Origin: Haladaptatus sp. ZSTT2
Lineage (GTDB): Archaea > Halobacteriota > Halobacteria > Halobacteriales > Halococcaceae
Length of the DNA: 64,000 bases
Assembly: GCF_037081775.1 (NCBI RefSeq)
Contig: NZ_JBAMHQ010000001.1
Span: forward strand, 310,001 to 374,000
Direction: 5' to 3'
A model generated the notes under the pieces. It ran no database searches and was not told the DNA's origin. It saw only the letters and a program-made list of their open reading frames with translations. How positions within the stretch are numbered: position 1 is the stretch's first letter; every line of letters starts with the position of its first letter. This document shows, piece after piece, positions 25,032-34,018 of the stretch. The position numbers were made by a program, and so were the translations under genes.

Positions 25032-25961
25032 TTAGAGCCACGGGGCACGACTGTCGGGTTCGCCGGGGTAGCCGTAGGCGCCCGAATCGTCTTCTTCGTC
25101 GTCGCCACCGTCGGTGACCGCCTGTGCGGCCACTGACTGTTGGCGGGTTGCCGTCGGTTCTGGCGTTGGTTCGGGCATTGGCTCTGGCTCCTCTGCCACC
25201 GTCTTCGTCCGCTTTGGAATCGTCGCGTTGTCCGGGTCGAACGCGAGAATGGTCGCGATGCCGAGGACGGCGAGTGCGATTGGTGCGTCGCTCGGAACAC
25301 CCGGGACGTGCAGGATGGAGAGGGGCAACATCCCGAGGGCGACCGCACTGCCGAAGCGGAAGCGGTCGATGTCGACCACGCCACGCAGCCACGGGCCGAG
25401 CAGGGCAATTGAGAGGGCAAAGCCGACGCCGACGCCCGCCGCTGCTGCAGACCGGACGATGAGGTCTGGGTTGAGCGTGAGGGCGAGTTCGAAGCCGGAT
25501 ACGTCGAGGCTTGCGAGCAGGCCGAGGCCGATGATGACGCCGGGCCGGGGCAGGTACTCGCCAATCGTCGCGCTCGCGGTTTTGGCCGCGATGGCGAGGA
25601 TGACGAGCGCGGCGAAGCGCTCGAACGTGGCGAGGTTCAGCACGCTTTCGATAGTCGGTGCGAACGCCGCCTCTGCGGCGGCGAGTGCGATGAGTGGCAG
25701 CCCGACGATCAGAATCGTCTGTGCCTGTTCGCGCGGGCTTCCGTCCATTTCAGCGAGGATGACCGCGACGGTTGCAGAGCCACCGAAGACGAGAAGTCCG
25801 ACTTCGAGGATGCCAGTGATGCTGTCGAGTGCGCCAGCGAGAACGAGCGCAGGAAAGATGCCATCGATAAGTGGCAACGCCATGACCGTGACGAGAAGCT
25901 TTGCCGCGCCGCCTACCTGCTGCTCTAAGCGAAGTGCGATTGGGTGTTGGGAGCTACTCAT
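25032..25961 (-). CDS. DUF5794-like multi-pass membrane protein
   Basis: A 309-residue protein with about seven to eight transmembrane segments followed by an acidic, Pro/Glu-rich cytoplasmic tail (PEPMPEPTPEPTA, DDEEDDSGAYG). The membrane part starts LLVTVMALPLIDGIFPALVLAG. I recognise it as the DUF5794 family, conserved in haloarchaea and found next to DUF5795. The function is unknown. Confidence 0.82.
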   Translation of the reverse strand: MSSSQHPIALRLEQQVGGAAKLLVTVMALPLIDGIFPALVLAGALDSITGILEVGLLVFGGSATVAVILAEMDGSPREQAQTILIVGLPLIALAAAEAAFAPTIESVLNLATFERFAALVILAIAAKTASATIGEYLPRPGVIIGLGLLASLDVSGFELALTLNPDLIVRSAAAAGVGVGFALSIALLGPWLRGVVDIDRFRFGSAVALGMLPLSILHVPGVPSDAPIALAVLGIATILAFDPDNATIPKRTKTVAEEPEPMPEPTPEPTATRQQSVAAQAVTDGGDDEEDDSGAYGYPGEPDSRAPWL

Positions 25962-26445
25962 TTCGGACTACTGGTGGCCGTCACCTTCGGCCAAACGGCG
26001 ATAGTGGAGACGATACTGGCGTTCAGCGTGGTCGCGTTTTCGCCAGAGTCCTACCGACGGGAATCCTGCCAGTGTAAAAATGGATTTCATCGCGTTAAAG
26101 AGTGTCAGCTTGTCGGAACGGATGTTCTGACTGACCGTACTCCGTGCGATGGGACTGGCAGCGTCCATACGCTCACAACAATAGTTATAGACATAAACGT
26201 TGTGTGAGAGACGGTTCCATGGCTCTCGAATATCGAACGTGAATCGTTCTCAAGGCCCGGGAAGCCACACTTGTGTACAGATTTGGTGGACAATTGTCTA
26301 CACATAGCCGTAAACTATATTGGGTTATGTTGGTCGTTTACCCGCGAAGTGAGGGCGATTTTGGTTCTTATGGACTGTCGTGTCACGTCTCAACATAGAG
26401 GGGATATCTCGCAACGTTTTTGAGGAACCCTTTCCGACGGTTTAT
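25962..26445. other. Intergenic region before guaB with a TATA-centred dyad
   Basis: Nearly 500 bases without a persuasive gene. A 66-codon minus-strand frame (25968-26168) gives a basic protein unlike its neighbours. Near the middle lies an inverted repeat, CTCACAAC (26172-26179) against GTTGTGTGAG (26199-26208), with ttatag between; just after it is a 7-codon frame at 26219-26242. A second weak repeat with tgtgta/tacaca arms lies at about 26272-26304, and the box aactatatt near 26308-26316 may be the guaB promoter. Confidence 0.5.
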
Positions 26446-27939
26446 ATGGCGAACGACGTTCCCGAAGACGACCCATTCTCCCAGAAGTTGCGCGTCCCAG
26501 AGGCGCTCACATTCGACGACGTACTGCTCAGACCCAAAGAGAGCCGTGTCGAACCCGACGACGCGGACGTGAAGACGCACGTCTCGAAAAACGTCACTAT
26601 CAACGTGCCCGTGCTCTCTGCGGCGATGGACACTGTCACCGAGAGCGAGCTCGCAACCGCGATGGCTCGACAAGGCGGCATCGGCGTCCTTCACCGAAAC
26701 ATGGACGTCGAGACAATGGTCGAAGAGATCAACCGTGTCAAAGCCGCAGACGACCTCATCATCCGCGAAGTCGTCACCGCGAGCCCGGACATGACCATCC
26801 GCTCTGTCGACCAACTCATGGAACAGCGCGGCATCAGTGGCGCACCCGTCGTCGACGACGACGACAAGGTGCTCGGCATCATCAGCGCGACGGACGTGCG
26901 CCCGTACCTCGAAGTCGGTGAAGGTGACGAAGTCCGCGAAGCGATGACCGACGAGGTCATCACCGCGACGGAAGCCGTCACCGCACGCGAGGCGCTCGAA
27001 CTCATGTACGAGCACAAAATCGAGCGCGTCCCAATCGTGGACGATGAGAACAAGCTCATCGGCCTCGTGACGATGCAAGGTATCCTCCACCGCCGCGAGT
27101 ACGACAACGCCGCCCGCGACGAGACGGGCAGTCTCGTGTGTGGGGTCGCAGTTGGCCCGTTCGAACTCGACCGCGCGCAAGCCGCGGACGAAGCCGGTGC
27201 GGACGTGCTCTTCATCGACTGCGCCCACGCGCACAACATGAACGTCATCGACAGCGCCCGCGAGATTCAGGAGACGGTCTCCGCGGACGTCGTCGTGGGG
27301 AACGTCGGCACGCGCGAAGCAGCCGCCGAAATCGTGGACTTCGCAGACGGCATCAAGGTCGGCATCGGCCCCGGCAGCATCTGTACGACCCGCGTCGTCA
27401 CGGGTGCCGGGATGCCACAGATTACGGCCATCGCACAGGTCGCAGACGTGGCCTCGAAACACGACGTGCCCGTTATCGCAGACGGCGGGATTCGTTACTC
27501 CGGCGACGCCATCAAGGCACTTGCCGCGGGCGCAGACGCCGTGATGCTCGGTTCGTACTTCGCCGGAACCGACGAGGCCCCAGGCCGCGTCATCACGATG
27601 AACGGCAAGAAATACAAGCAGTACCGCGGCATGGGCAGCGTCGGTGCGATGCGCTCGGGCGGCGGCGACCGCTACCTCAAAGACGAACCGGAGGACGAAG
27701 ACGACTACGTCCCAGAGGGCGTCGAGGCCGCAACGCCGTACAAGGGCAGTCTCGCGAGCGAACTCCACCAGCTCGCCGGCGGGATGAAAAGCGGGATGGG
27801 CTACGTCGGCGCAGCCACCATTCCTGCGTTCAAAAAACGCGCTGAGTTCGTCCGCATCTCCTCGGCAGGCCAGACCGAAGGCCACCCACACGACGTGATG
27901 ATTACGGACGAAGCGCCGAACTACAGCCCACAGCAATAA
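26446..27939 (+). CDS. guaB: Inosine-5'-monophosphate dehydrogenase
   Basis: This 497-residue enzyme oxidises IMP to XMP with NAD+, the rate-limiting step of GTP synthesis. It has the TIM-barrel catalytic domain with two CBS domains inserted at about residues 100-220 ([19 protein letters not shown] and [18 protein letters not shown]). The catalytic cysteine is in [11 protein letters not shown] (C313), followed by the flap residues ([20 protein letters not shown]). The start at 26446 matches the family N-terminus [12 protein letters not shown]; a GTG at 26380 would add 22 residues. Confidence 0.95.
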   Translation: MANDVPEDDPFSQKLRVPEALTFDDVLLRPKESRVEPDDADVKTHVSKNVTINVPVLSAAMDTVTESELATAMARQGGIGVLHRNMDVETMVEEINRVKAADDLIIREVVTASPDMTIRSVDQLMEQRGISGAPVVDDDDKVLGIISATDVRPYLEVGEGDEVREAMTDEVITATEAVTAREALELMYEHKIERVPIVDDENKLIGLVTMQGILHRREYDNAARDETGSLVCGVAVGPFELDRAQAADEAGADVLFIDCAHAHNMNVIDSAREIQETVSADVVVGNVGTREAAAEIVDFADGIKVGIGPGSICTTRVVTGAGMPQITAIAQVADVASKHDVPVIADGGIRYSGDAIKALAAGADAVMLGSYFAGTDEAPGRVITMNGKKYKQYRGMGSVGAMRSGGGDRYLKDEPEDEDDYVPEGVEAATPYKGSLASELHQLAGGMKSGMGYVGAATIPAFKKRAEFVRISSAGQTEGHPHDVMITDEAPNYSPQQ

Positions 27940-27972
27940 GCCAGCAGGGAGCGTTTTTTCGCGGTTTTTCGA

Positions 27973-28515
27973 CTACTGTGTAGCCACATCGCGCCACTCG
28001 GCTTCGAGCAAGCCAAAGTAGTGCGTGTCGTGGTACGCACCATTGATGAACACGTCCTCGCGGTGGACGCCTTCTTCAGTGAAGCCGAGCCGTTTCAGTA
28101 GACCCATCGACGCCTCGTTGAAGGAGAATACGGCGGCCTGAACCCGGTGCATCCTGAGCTGGTCGAAGCAGTACTCGATGGTGAGTTCAAGCGCGGCTTT
28201 CGCGTAGCCTTCGCCCTGATAGTCGGGGACGAGCCAGTAGGCAACCTCGACCTGTCCCGTCTCGCGGTCGATGGGGTCTAATTCGACGACACCGACGCGG
28301 CGGTCGTTGCTGACGATGAGCAGTTGGAGGCTGTTTTTGTCCGTGCTCATCTCCTCGAAGTACTCGCGCTCTTGGTAACCGTTCGTCGGGAGTTGCTGGC
28401 CAACGGGTACCCGCACAGCAGGGTGGTTGACGTTGTCGCGCAGAAAGTCTATGTCTTCCTCTTCGACGGTCGCAAGCGAGACGCGCTTCCCTTCGAGAAC
28501 GATGGCCCCGGGCAT
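27973..28515 (-). CDS. GNAT acetyltransferase (RimJ/RimL type)
   Basis: A 180-residue GNAT-fold protein. The acetyl-CoA binding loop is WLVPDYQGEGYAKAALELTI (Q-x-x-G-x-G/A), followed by the LGFTEEGVHRED segment typical of N-terminal or small-molecule acetyltransferases of the RimJ/RimL group. The start at 28515 leaves out an upstream extension that is a shadow of the gene at 28600. The substrate, a protein N-terminus or an amine, is unknown. Confidence 0.83.
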   Translation of the reverse strand: MPGAIVLEGKRVSLATVEEEDIDFLRDNVNHPAVRVPVGQQLPTNGYQEREYFEEMSTDKNSLQLLIVSNDRRVGVVELDPIDRETGQVEVAYWLVPDYQGEGYAKAALELTIEYCFDQLRMHRVQAAVFSFNEASMGLLKRLGFTEEGVHREDVFINGAYHDTHYFGLLEAEWRDVATQ

Positions 28516-28599
28516 GGTACGAACGACTCCACAGAGGCTGAAAAACTTTCCTTGCACCGACCTACTCCCCGAGAACTGGCTTATGCACGCGCACAGCCT

Positions 28600-28998
28600 A
28601 TGAGAGCCATGGTTGTGTCCCCTGCCATCGAAACCCTCCTCTCGTCCGGGCGGGCGAGTGCCCACCTTGCAACCTCCCACAACGACCGCCCGCACGTCGC
28701 CCCCGTCTGGTACGTCTACGCCGATTCGAAGCTGTACCTGATGACTGGCGGGCGAAAGCTCCGAAACATGAAGGAGAATCCACGCGTCGCCGTGTCCATC
28801 GAGAACACGCGCGAGAACTACTGGGCGATCTGCATCCTTGGCACGGCCCGCATCGTCACCGACCGGGAGAAGGTGGGCGAGATTCGGCGGAAGCTGAACG
28901 AGAAATACACGACCGCAGAAACGGATGGCGGCGAGTCGAGTTACGAGTACCGACTGGTCGAAATCGAGATTGGCAGCGCGACGCGAGCCAGTGGGTGA
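28600..28998 (+). CDS. Pyridoxamine 5'-phosphate oxidase-related protein
   Basis: A 132-residue split-barrel flavoprotein: ALHS-like ASAHLATSHNDRPHVAPVWYVY, LYLMTGGRKLRNMKENPRVAVSI and GTARIVTDREKVGEI are family hallmarks of the F420-or FMN-dependent PNPOx-like group. ATG 28609 is also possible. It faces the acetyltransferase gene and could reduce small molecules. Physiological substrate unknown. Confidence 0.78.
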   Translation: MRAMVVSPAIETLLSSGRASAHLATSHNDRPHVAPVWYVYADSKLYLMTGGRKLRNMKENPRVAVSIENTRENYWAICILGTARIVTDREKVGEIRRKLNEKYTTAETDGGESSYEYRLVEIEIGSATRASG

Positions 28999-29020
28999 GC
29001 GACCACCCGAAATCTTCAGC

Positions 29021-29028
29021 CTTATTTT
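29021..29028 (+). promoter_or_regulatory. TATA-like element for nucS
   Basis: The run cttatttt is 28-35 bases before the ATG at 29056 and only about 10 bases before the GTG at 29035, which argues for the ATG as the translation start. Confidence 0.5.
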
Positions 29029-29055
29029 TGGGCCGTGAGTTCACTCAGAGAACGC

Positions 29056-29808
29056 ATGCCTCTCTCGCAACTCGAATCTCCCGAACCAGCCGCGGTCGTG
29101 GAAGCCGCGAAGGCAGCCGCCCGCGACGGCTCGATGCTCACCGTCGAAGCGCGTTGTGAAGTCACCTACGAGGGTCGAACAAGCGGCTACCTCGCCACGG
29201 GCGACCGCATTCTCGTCGCCAAGCCCGACGGCACGTTCCTCGTCCACCAACCGACGGGCCACAAACCAGTCAATTGGATGCCCGGCGGCGGCAGTGTCTC
29301 GGCTCGTCTCAGCGACGGCGACGCCGTCCTTCTCGCCCGCCGGACGAATCCGAGCGAGCGCGTCGAAGTCCGAATCGAGGAAACCTACGGCCTCACGCGG
29401 TTCGACGCGGTAGACGGCGCGACCTACGAGGATTCAGGGACGGAAGCCGAGATGCACGAGTTCATCAAATCGAACCCGGACACGCTCGGCGCAGACATCC
29501 GCATCGTCGAACACGAACGCGAGTCGAAGTACGGCTACATCGACTTCTACGCCGTCGACGATGACGGCGTCCCGGTCGTCATCGAAGTTAAGCGAATCCA
29601 AGCGACGCTCAACCACTTCGACCAACTCCAGCGCTACGTCTCGCTCTACGAAGAGACGAACGACGCCGTGCGCGGGATGCTCGTCGCACCGTCTGCCTCA
29701 GAGCGCGTAAAGCGGGCGCTCCGAGACAACGGGCTGGAGTTCGTCGCACTGGAGGAGTTTGGGCGCGACGCAAAAGGCGCGACAGAGGCGAAGTTGAGCG
29801 ATTTCTAA
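29056..29808 (+). CDS. nucS: Endonuclease NucS (EndoMS)
   Basis: A 250-residue mismatch- and flap-specific endonuclease. The N-terminal domain is a beta sandwich with the GHKPVNWMPGG segment. The C-terminal nuclease domain has the catalytic D-x-E-x-K layout: D163 in GYIDFYAV, E177 and K179 in VVIEVKR, followed by the LQRYVSLYEE region. The last residues, AKLSDF, resemble a degenerate PCNA-binding motif. With PCNA it cuts DNA near mismatches, a role that replaces MutS/MutL in archaea. ATG chosen because a TATA-like box lies 28 bases upstream. Confidence 0.93.
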   Translation: MPLSQLESPEPAAVVEAAKAAARDGSMLTVEARCEVTYEGRTSGYLATGDRILVAKPDGTFLVHQPTGHKPVNWMPGGGSVSARLSDGDAVLLARRTNPSERVEVRIEETYGLTRFDAVDGATYEDSGTEAEMHEFIKSNPDTLGADIRIVEHERESKYGYIDFYAVDDDGVPVVIEVKRIQATLNHFDQLQRYVSLYEETNDAVRGMLVAPSASERVKRALRDNGLEFVALEEFGRDAKGATEAKLSDF

Positions 29809-29959
29809 TTGAAAGGGCGACCGCGGGCAGAGAAAATTAATTCGAAGTATTCGTAATCAGCGGACATGAATACGGGCCGGTGCTCGTGAACGACTATCTC
29901 GATACGCAGCAGTCAGCGTAGGTCGCGCGTATCTTTTCTGTCTGCTCGCCGCGCAAAAC

Positions 29960-29966
29960 CTATACG
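29960..29966 (+). promoter_or_regulatory. TATA box for the universal stress protein gene
   Basis: The element cctatacg is 40 bases upstream of the ATG at 30006. The expected transcription start near 29988 falls inside the inverted repeat at 29973-30001. Confidence 0.5.
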
Positions 29967-29972
29967 ATGAAT

Positions 29973-30001
29973 TGATACTCATTGCGTGTGATAGAGTATC
30001 A
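29973..30001. promoter_or_regulatory. Perfect 8-base inverted repeat at a promoter (operator candidate)
   Basis: TGATACTC (29973-29980) and its exact reverse complement GAGTATCA (29994-30001) are separated by 13 bases and end five bases before the ATG at 30006. The position between TATA box and start codon, over the likely transcription start, is where a dimeric repressor would block transcription. Confidence 0.6.
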
Positions 30002-30005
30002 CAAT

Positions 30006-30710
30006 ATGGCTCCGATTGACGAACTAACAATTCTTGTCCCGGTCGATGTTTCGGAGTCAGAACTACCGCCGCTTCAGATTCTCGACCTCCTCAAACCAAT
30101 CGAGGTTGTACTGCTTGGCTACTTTCCCGTTCCAGACCAAGCAGAACCCGCGCTCATCAAAGACGAGTACGAAGCCGAGGCGGTAACCAAACTGCAAACG
30201 CTCGCTCACGGCCGCGACCTGACCGACGTGCTCGTTTTCACGCACGACCGAGCAGCCACTATCGACCGGATCGCCCACCAATACGACTCTGACGCAGTAT
30301 TAGCAGGTGGTGACACAGCCGTCATCAATCGCATTCTCGTCCCACTCCGTGGTGATGTGAACCTTGACCGCATCGTCTCGGTCGTTGCTGACCTCGCACG
30401 AGCATGCGATGCGACGATCACCCTGTTTCACTCGGTCACCGAAGACACGAACCAGAGCCACGGGGAATTCCTCCTTCGTGGGGCGGTCGAGCGACTGACT
30501 GACTACGGCATCGACGAAGGGAAAATCGATTGGCGACTCGGAGCGGGCGGCAGTCCACAGGACGAAATCATCGCCCTCTGTGACGAGTACGACATCGTCA
30601 TTCTCGGCGAGACAGAACCCTCGCTGCGAGAACGCATCATCGGAGACGTGCTCTCGCGGATTATCGACGAAATCGAGATTCCCGCACTCATCGTCCGGGA
30701 TGTGGAGTAA
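30006..30710 (+). CDS. Universal stress protein (tandem Usp)
   Basis: A 234-residue protein of two Usp-like halves. The first half starts LTILVPVDVSESELPPLQIL; the second starts NRILVPLRGDVNLDRIVSV and ends YDIVILGETEPSLRERIIGDVL, close to the G-x2-G-x9-G(S/T) nucleotide-binding end of UspA, though the glycines of the ATP loop are only partly kept. It may bind ATP weakly or not at all. It lies 40 bases before the APC transporter gene that itself carries Usp domains, so the two are likely to work together. Confidence 0.85.
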   Translation: MAPIDELTILVPVDVSESELPPLQILDLLKPIEVVLLGYFPVPDQAEPALIKDEYEAEAVTKLQTLAHGRDLTDVLVFTHDRAATIDRIAHQYDSDAVLAGGDTAVINRILVPLRGDVNLDRIVSVVADLARACDATITLFHSVTEDTNQSHGEFLLRGAVERLTDYGIDEGKIDWRLGAGGSPQDEIIALCDEYDIVILGETEPSLRERIIGDVLSRIIDEIEIPALIVRDVE

Positions 30711-30750
30711 TGACCGCTAGCGTGTTGTGTGAATTGCGTGTGGGTCGGCC

Positions 30751-32931
30751 ATGAGTTCTGGTGGCGGTGAGTTAGAGCGCACCCTCGGCTTCCTCGAAGC
30801 GATGACGCTCGGCGGCGGGACGATGATTGGGGCAGGGATTTTCATCCTCCCCGGCATCGCGGCGGAACTCGCCGGGCCTGCGAGTTCGGTGTCGTACGCC
30901 ATCGCTGGCTTTGTGGCGTTGCTCGCGGCGCTCTCGCTCTCGGAACTCGCCACGGGGATGCCGATTGCAGGCGGAAGCTATCACTACGTCAACCGCGCGC
31001 TTGGTGGCCTGTTCGGCGCAATCGTCGGGTGGGGAATGTGGACCGGGCTGATGTTCGCGAGCGCCTTCTACATGGTGGGCTTCGGCCAGTATCTGGTCGC
31101 ACCCATTCCCTTCCTCGATGGTCGAGTTTTCATCATCCTCCTCGGACTCATTGGCTTAGTGTTGCTCATCGGGGTCAACTACTACGGGACAGAAGAGTCG
31201 AGTTCCTTCCAGAACGTGATGATTGTAGCAGAGACGGCAATCATCATCGTGTTCGTCTCCCTCGGGGTGTTCTTCATCGTCCCGGAAAATCTGGAGCCAT
31301 TTGCACCAACCGGGCCAAGCGGGATTCTGGCCACGACGGGCATCGTGTTCATCTCGTTTCTCGGCTTCGAAATCATCGCCACCGTCGCAGGTGAAATCAA
31401 GAATCCAAGTCGGACGATTCCGCTGTCGATGATACTCTCGGTGGTGCTCGTGACGTTCCTCTACGTCCTCGTCATGCTCGTCAGCACGGGCGTCCTCCCG
31501 TTCGAATCGCTCGGGGAGTCGCCCATTCCGGTCTCCGACGTGGCCGCGGTGTACATGGGTTCGATTGGGGCGATTGCCATCGTGTTCGCCGCGATTATCG
31601 CCGCGATTTCGAGTTCGAACTCGTCGATTCTCGCCGCCTCGCGCGTCGTCTACGCCATGGGCCGAGATGGACTCGTGACCAACTGGATGAACGTGAGCCA
31701 CGCGCGCTTCCGGACGCCCCACCGTGCGATTCTCGCAACCGGTGGGCTCACAGCACTCCTCATCCTAATCGGCCTCAGAGTTGACGCCATCATCGCGCTT
31801 CTCGCGGAAGCGGCGAGTTTCAGCTTTCTTGTCTCCTACTCGCTCGTTCACCTCGCGCTAATCGTCTTTCGTCGGGCCGACCCTGACGAGTACGACCCCT
31901 CGTTCAGGCTTCCGTTCCCGCTCTATCCGGTCGTCCCCGTCCTCGGCGTCTTCCTCTCGTTCGTCGTCATCTCACAGATGGCTCCCGTCATCATCTTCAT
32001 CGGGTCAAGCATCGTCGCGCTCGGCATCGTCTGGTACTTCGTCTACGCCAGAAGCCGTGTCGTGGGCGAGGGACTCATCCGCGAGGCGTTCCGGAGAGCT
32101 CCAACCAAGGTGTATCGCGTCGTGGTTCCGGTCGCCAATCCAGCCACACAGCGGGGGCTTCTCAGGCTCGCTGCAGCCAGCGCGCAAGCCAACGACGAAC
32201 GAGGGACGCCCGAACTCGTCGCGGTAAACGTGGTTCAAGTCGAACACCCCTCGCCGTATCAAAACGTCGAATCCGACCGCTTCGACCACCAGCACGAACT
32301 GCTCGAAGCTGCCCACGAAATCGCCGCGACCGAAGGCGTCCACCTCCGTACCCGAGCGATGGTCGCCCCAACAATCGACATGGCAGTTCTCGACGTGCTC
32401 GACGCGGAAAACGCAGACCACCTTCTCCTCGGTTGGGACGGGACGCTTAGAGACGGCGATACGCTGTTTGGCCACACGCTCGATACAATCGTGAAAAATG
32501 CTCACTGCCCGACGTCGCTCGTCACCCTCAGAACCGACACGATTGGCTCGCCAGTGGCGCTCGTCGCACCCGGCCCGAACGCCCCGGTCGTCGCCAGACG
32601 CGCCGTGGAATTTGCTACTGTCGAGGGAACTACCCCAACCCTGTTGAACGTCCAACGACCCCGAGAAAGCGAAGCAGACGCGATACAGCGCGGTGAGGCA
32701 CTCGTCGCCGAAATCGCGGAGCGAGCGGGCCTCGAACCCGAGGAGTACACTGTCGAAGTCATCGTCAGCGACGACGTCGATGCCGCAATTGTCGACGCAC
32801 TCGACCGGTTCGACACCATCTGTGTTGGCTTGTCCCAACGAAACGACGGCGCTCGAATCCCGTTCGGCACGATTACAGAACAGGTGGTTACGCGTGGCGT
32901 CGGCAACGTTGCGATGATACGCGGGTCGTGA
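30751..32931 (+). CDS. APC-family amino acid permease fused to C-terminal Usp domains
   Basis: A 726-residue protein. Residues 1-445 are an amino acid-polyamine-organocation permease with twelve transmembrane helices; helix 1 contains GGTMIGAGIFILPG, the substrate-binding unwound helix of the family. Residues 455-726 are soluble and contain two Usp-like domains (VYRVVVPVANPATQRGLLRL, LLGWDGTLRDGDTLFGHTLDTI and the C-terminal half SPVALVAPGPNAPVVAR). The fused domains likely sense nucleotide and tune transport. Substrate not determined. Confidence 0.9.
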   Translation: MSSGGGELERTLGFLEAMTLGGGTMIGAGIFILPGIAAELAGPASSVSYAIAGFVALLAALSLSELATGMPIAGGSYHYVNRALGGLFGAIVGWGMWTGLMFASAFYMVGFGQYLVAPIPFLDGRVFIILLGLIGLVLLIGVNYYGTEESSSFQNVMIVAETAIIIVFVSLGVFFIVPENLEPFAPTGPSGILATTGIVFISFLGFEIIATVAGEIKNPSRTIPLSMILSVVLVTFLYVLVMLVSTGVLPFESLGESPIPVSDVAAVYMGSIGAIAIVFAAIIAAISSSNSSILAASRVVYAMGRDGLVTNWMNVSHARFRTPHRAILATGGLTALLILIGLRVDAIIALLAEAASFSFLVSYSLVHLALIVFRRADPDEYDPSFRLPFPLYPVVPVLGVFLSFVVISQMAPVIIFIGSSIVALGIVWYFVYARSRVVGEGLIREAFRRAPTKVYRVVVPVANPATQRGLLRLAAASAQANDERGTPELVAVNVVQVEHPSPYQNVESDRFDHQHELLEAAHEIAATEGVHLRTRAMVAPTIDMAVLDVLDAENADHLLLGWDGTLRDGDTLFGHTLDTIVKNAHCPTSLVTLRTDTIGSPVALVAPGPNAPVVARRAVEFATVEGTTPTLLNVQRPRESEADAIQRGEALVAEIAERAGLEPEEYTVEVIVSDDVDAAIVDALDRFDTICVGLSQRNDGARIPFGTITEQVVTRGVGNVAMIRGS

Positions 32932-33002
32932 ACAGTCGGAAAACGAAGACATCAGATGAACCGAACCCGCGCCGACGTGCGCGCTGTGATGGAACCTTTA
33001 TG

Positions 33003-33017
33003 CCTCGAAATTCGAGG
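33003..33017 (-). terminator. Perfect 7-base palindrome after two convergent genes
   Basis: CCTCGAA-A-TTCGAGG lies between the permease gene and the zinc-ribbon gene on the opposite strand, 11 bases before the latter's stop. It could be a shared transcription end or a regulator site. Confidence 0.4.
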
Positions 33018-33027
33018 AGCGACGGAG

Positions 33028-33231
33028 CTACCGATCCGCGTAGTGGCGAATGAGGCCACACTCCGGGCAGACTGTGACAACAGTTTTGACCTTCTCTTTC
33101 ACGCCAAGGCCGCCTAGAAAACCCGGCTTCGGTTCGTTCGTCACGAGATAGAGTTTGAAGCCGTCACCGGTCTGCATCTCCATCTCTTCCATCGTGACCC
33201 CACAATCTGGACACCGCCGCATGGTCGTCAT
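33028..33231 (-). CDS. Zinc-ribbon nucleic-acid-binding-like protein
   Basis: A 67-residue protein with CPDCG (6-10) and CPECG (57-61) pairs framing a beta sheet that contains FKLYLVTNEPKPGFLGGLGV. The arrangement is a single zinc ribbon split by a long hairpin. ATG at 33231 or 33222 are both possible starts. The function is not known; such proteins often bind RNA or other proteins. Confidence 0.75.
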   Translation of the reverse strand: MTTMRRCPDCGVTMEEMEMQTGDGFKLYLVTNEPKPGFLGGLGVKEKVKTVVTVCPECGLIRHYADR

Positions 33232-33344
33232 GTCCCGTGTAAAATGTTCGTTGCGTACAATAAATGCGATGTCCAATTAGCGGAGAGCATGGCCCACTGT
33301 GTGATGGAGAACTAAATAGCCCCAAAATAAAAACGATATCAGAG

Positions 33345-33926
33345 ATGAAAATGAATCTCCGAGTCGGATTGTGCATTCTCGGAGTGAGCCTCTTGGGGCT
33401 GGCAGTGTTCTTTTCTGAAGGGCGAGATTGGCAGGTTGCGGCAAAGGCAACCCTCGCAGGTTTACTTGGGGTGACGTATCTGTCCGTTGGCATCGTCGCG
33501 CTTCGGACGAGTAGCTTTGACGAGCTCTTGCGGTGGTCTGTGGCGACACTCCCCGTCGCCTATCTTCTATTACGAACCTTGACTGCCCTCGCACAATTCC
33601 TTGCCGTTGGCGAACTCTCACTTTCTGCGTTCACTAGCCTCAGCGTGCTCTGTTTCACATTGCTCTGTTTCCCCGCTGGCCTTGGCTACGTGTATGGACG
33701 GTCTAGCTCTAGATTACAAGAGCAATCGGTCGGCGCAGTCGCAGTCGGAAGTCTTCTCATAGGCGCGCTCATCGCGGGAGTGACATGGAGAGAACTCAAC
33801 CCGACATCGATGCTCACGCGATTCATGATAGTCGCGTTTGTCGGACTCATTGTCGTCCCAATCTGTGGGCTTCCACCCTACCTGCTTGCGAGAGTCGAGA
33901 TACGCGTGGAATCGACCACGAAGTAG
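33345..33926 (+). CDS. Membrane protein, six to seven helices, unknown function
   Basis: A 193-residue protein of almost only transmembrane segments (for example LGVSLLGLAVFF, ATLAGLLGVTYLSVGIVAL, FTLLCFPAGLGYVYG and VGSLLIGALIAGVTW) with a short soluble loop around SSSRLQEQ. No family recognised. It stands alone between a zinc-ribbon gene and the metzincin-like lipoprotein gene. Confidence 0.6.
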   Translation: MKMNLRVGLCILGVSLLGLAVFFSEGRDWQVAAKATLAGLLGVTYLSVGIVALRTSSFDELLRWSVATLPVAYLLLRTLTALAQFLAVGELSLSAFTSLSVLCFTLLCFPAGLGYVYGRSSSRLQEQSVGAVAVGSLLIGALIAGVTWRELNPTSMLTRFMIVAFVGLIVVPICGLPPYLLARVEIRVESTTK

Positions 33927-34018
33927 TGAACCCGCCGGTACGGTGTCCCGAACGAACCACCGATTCGAGTTCCACCGCCACCCAGCCTTTATATTGTTGA
34001 CAAATCTAGTACATTATT

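Noticed and set aside
25968-26168. 66-residue minus-strand frame upstream of the DUF5794-like gene
   Set aside because: Basic protein without recognisable features in a region dominated by regulatory repeats; it does not look like a haloarchaeal protein.
26383-27936. 517-residue minus-strand frame opposite guaB
   Set aside because: Rich in His, Asp and Val by antisense composition of guaB; no family similarity and no promoter.
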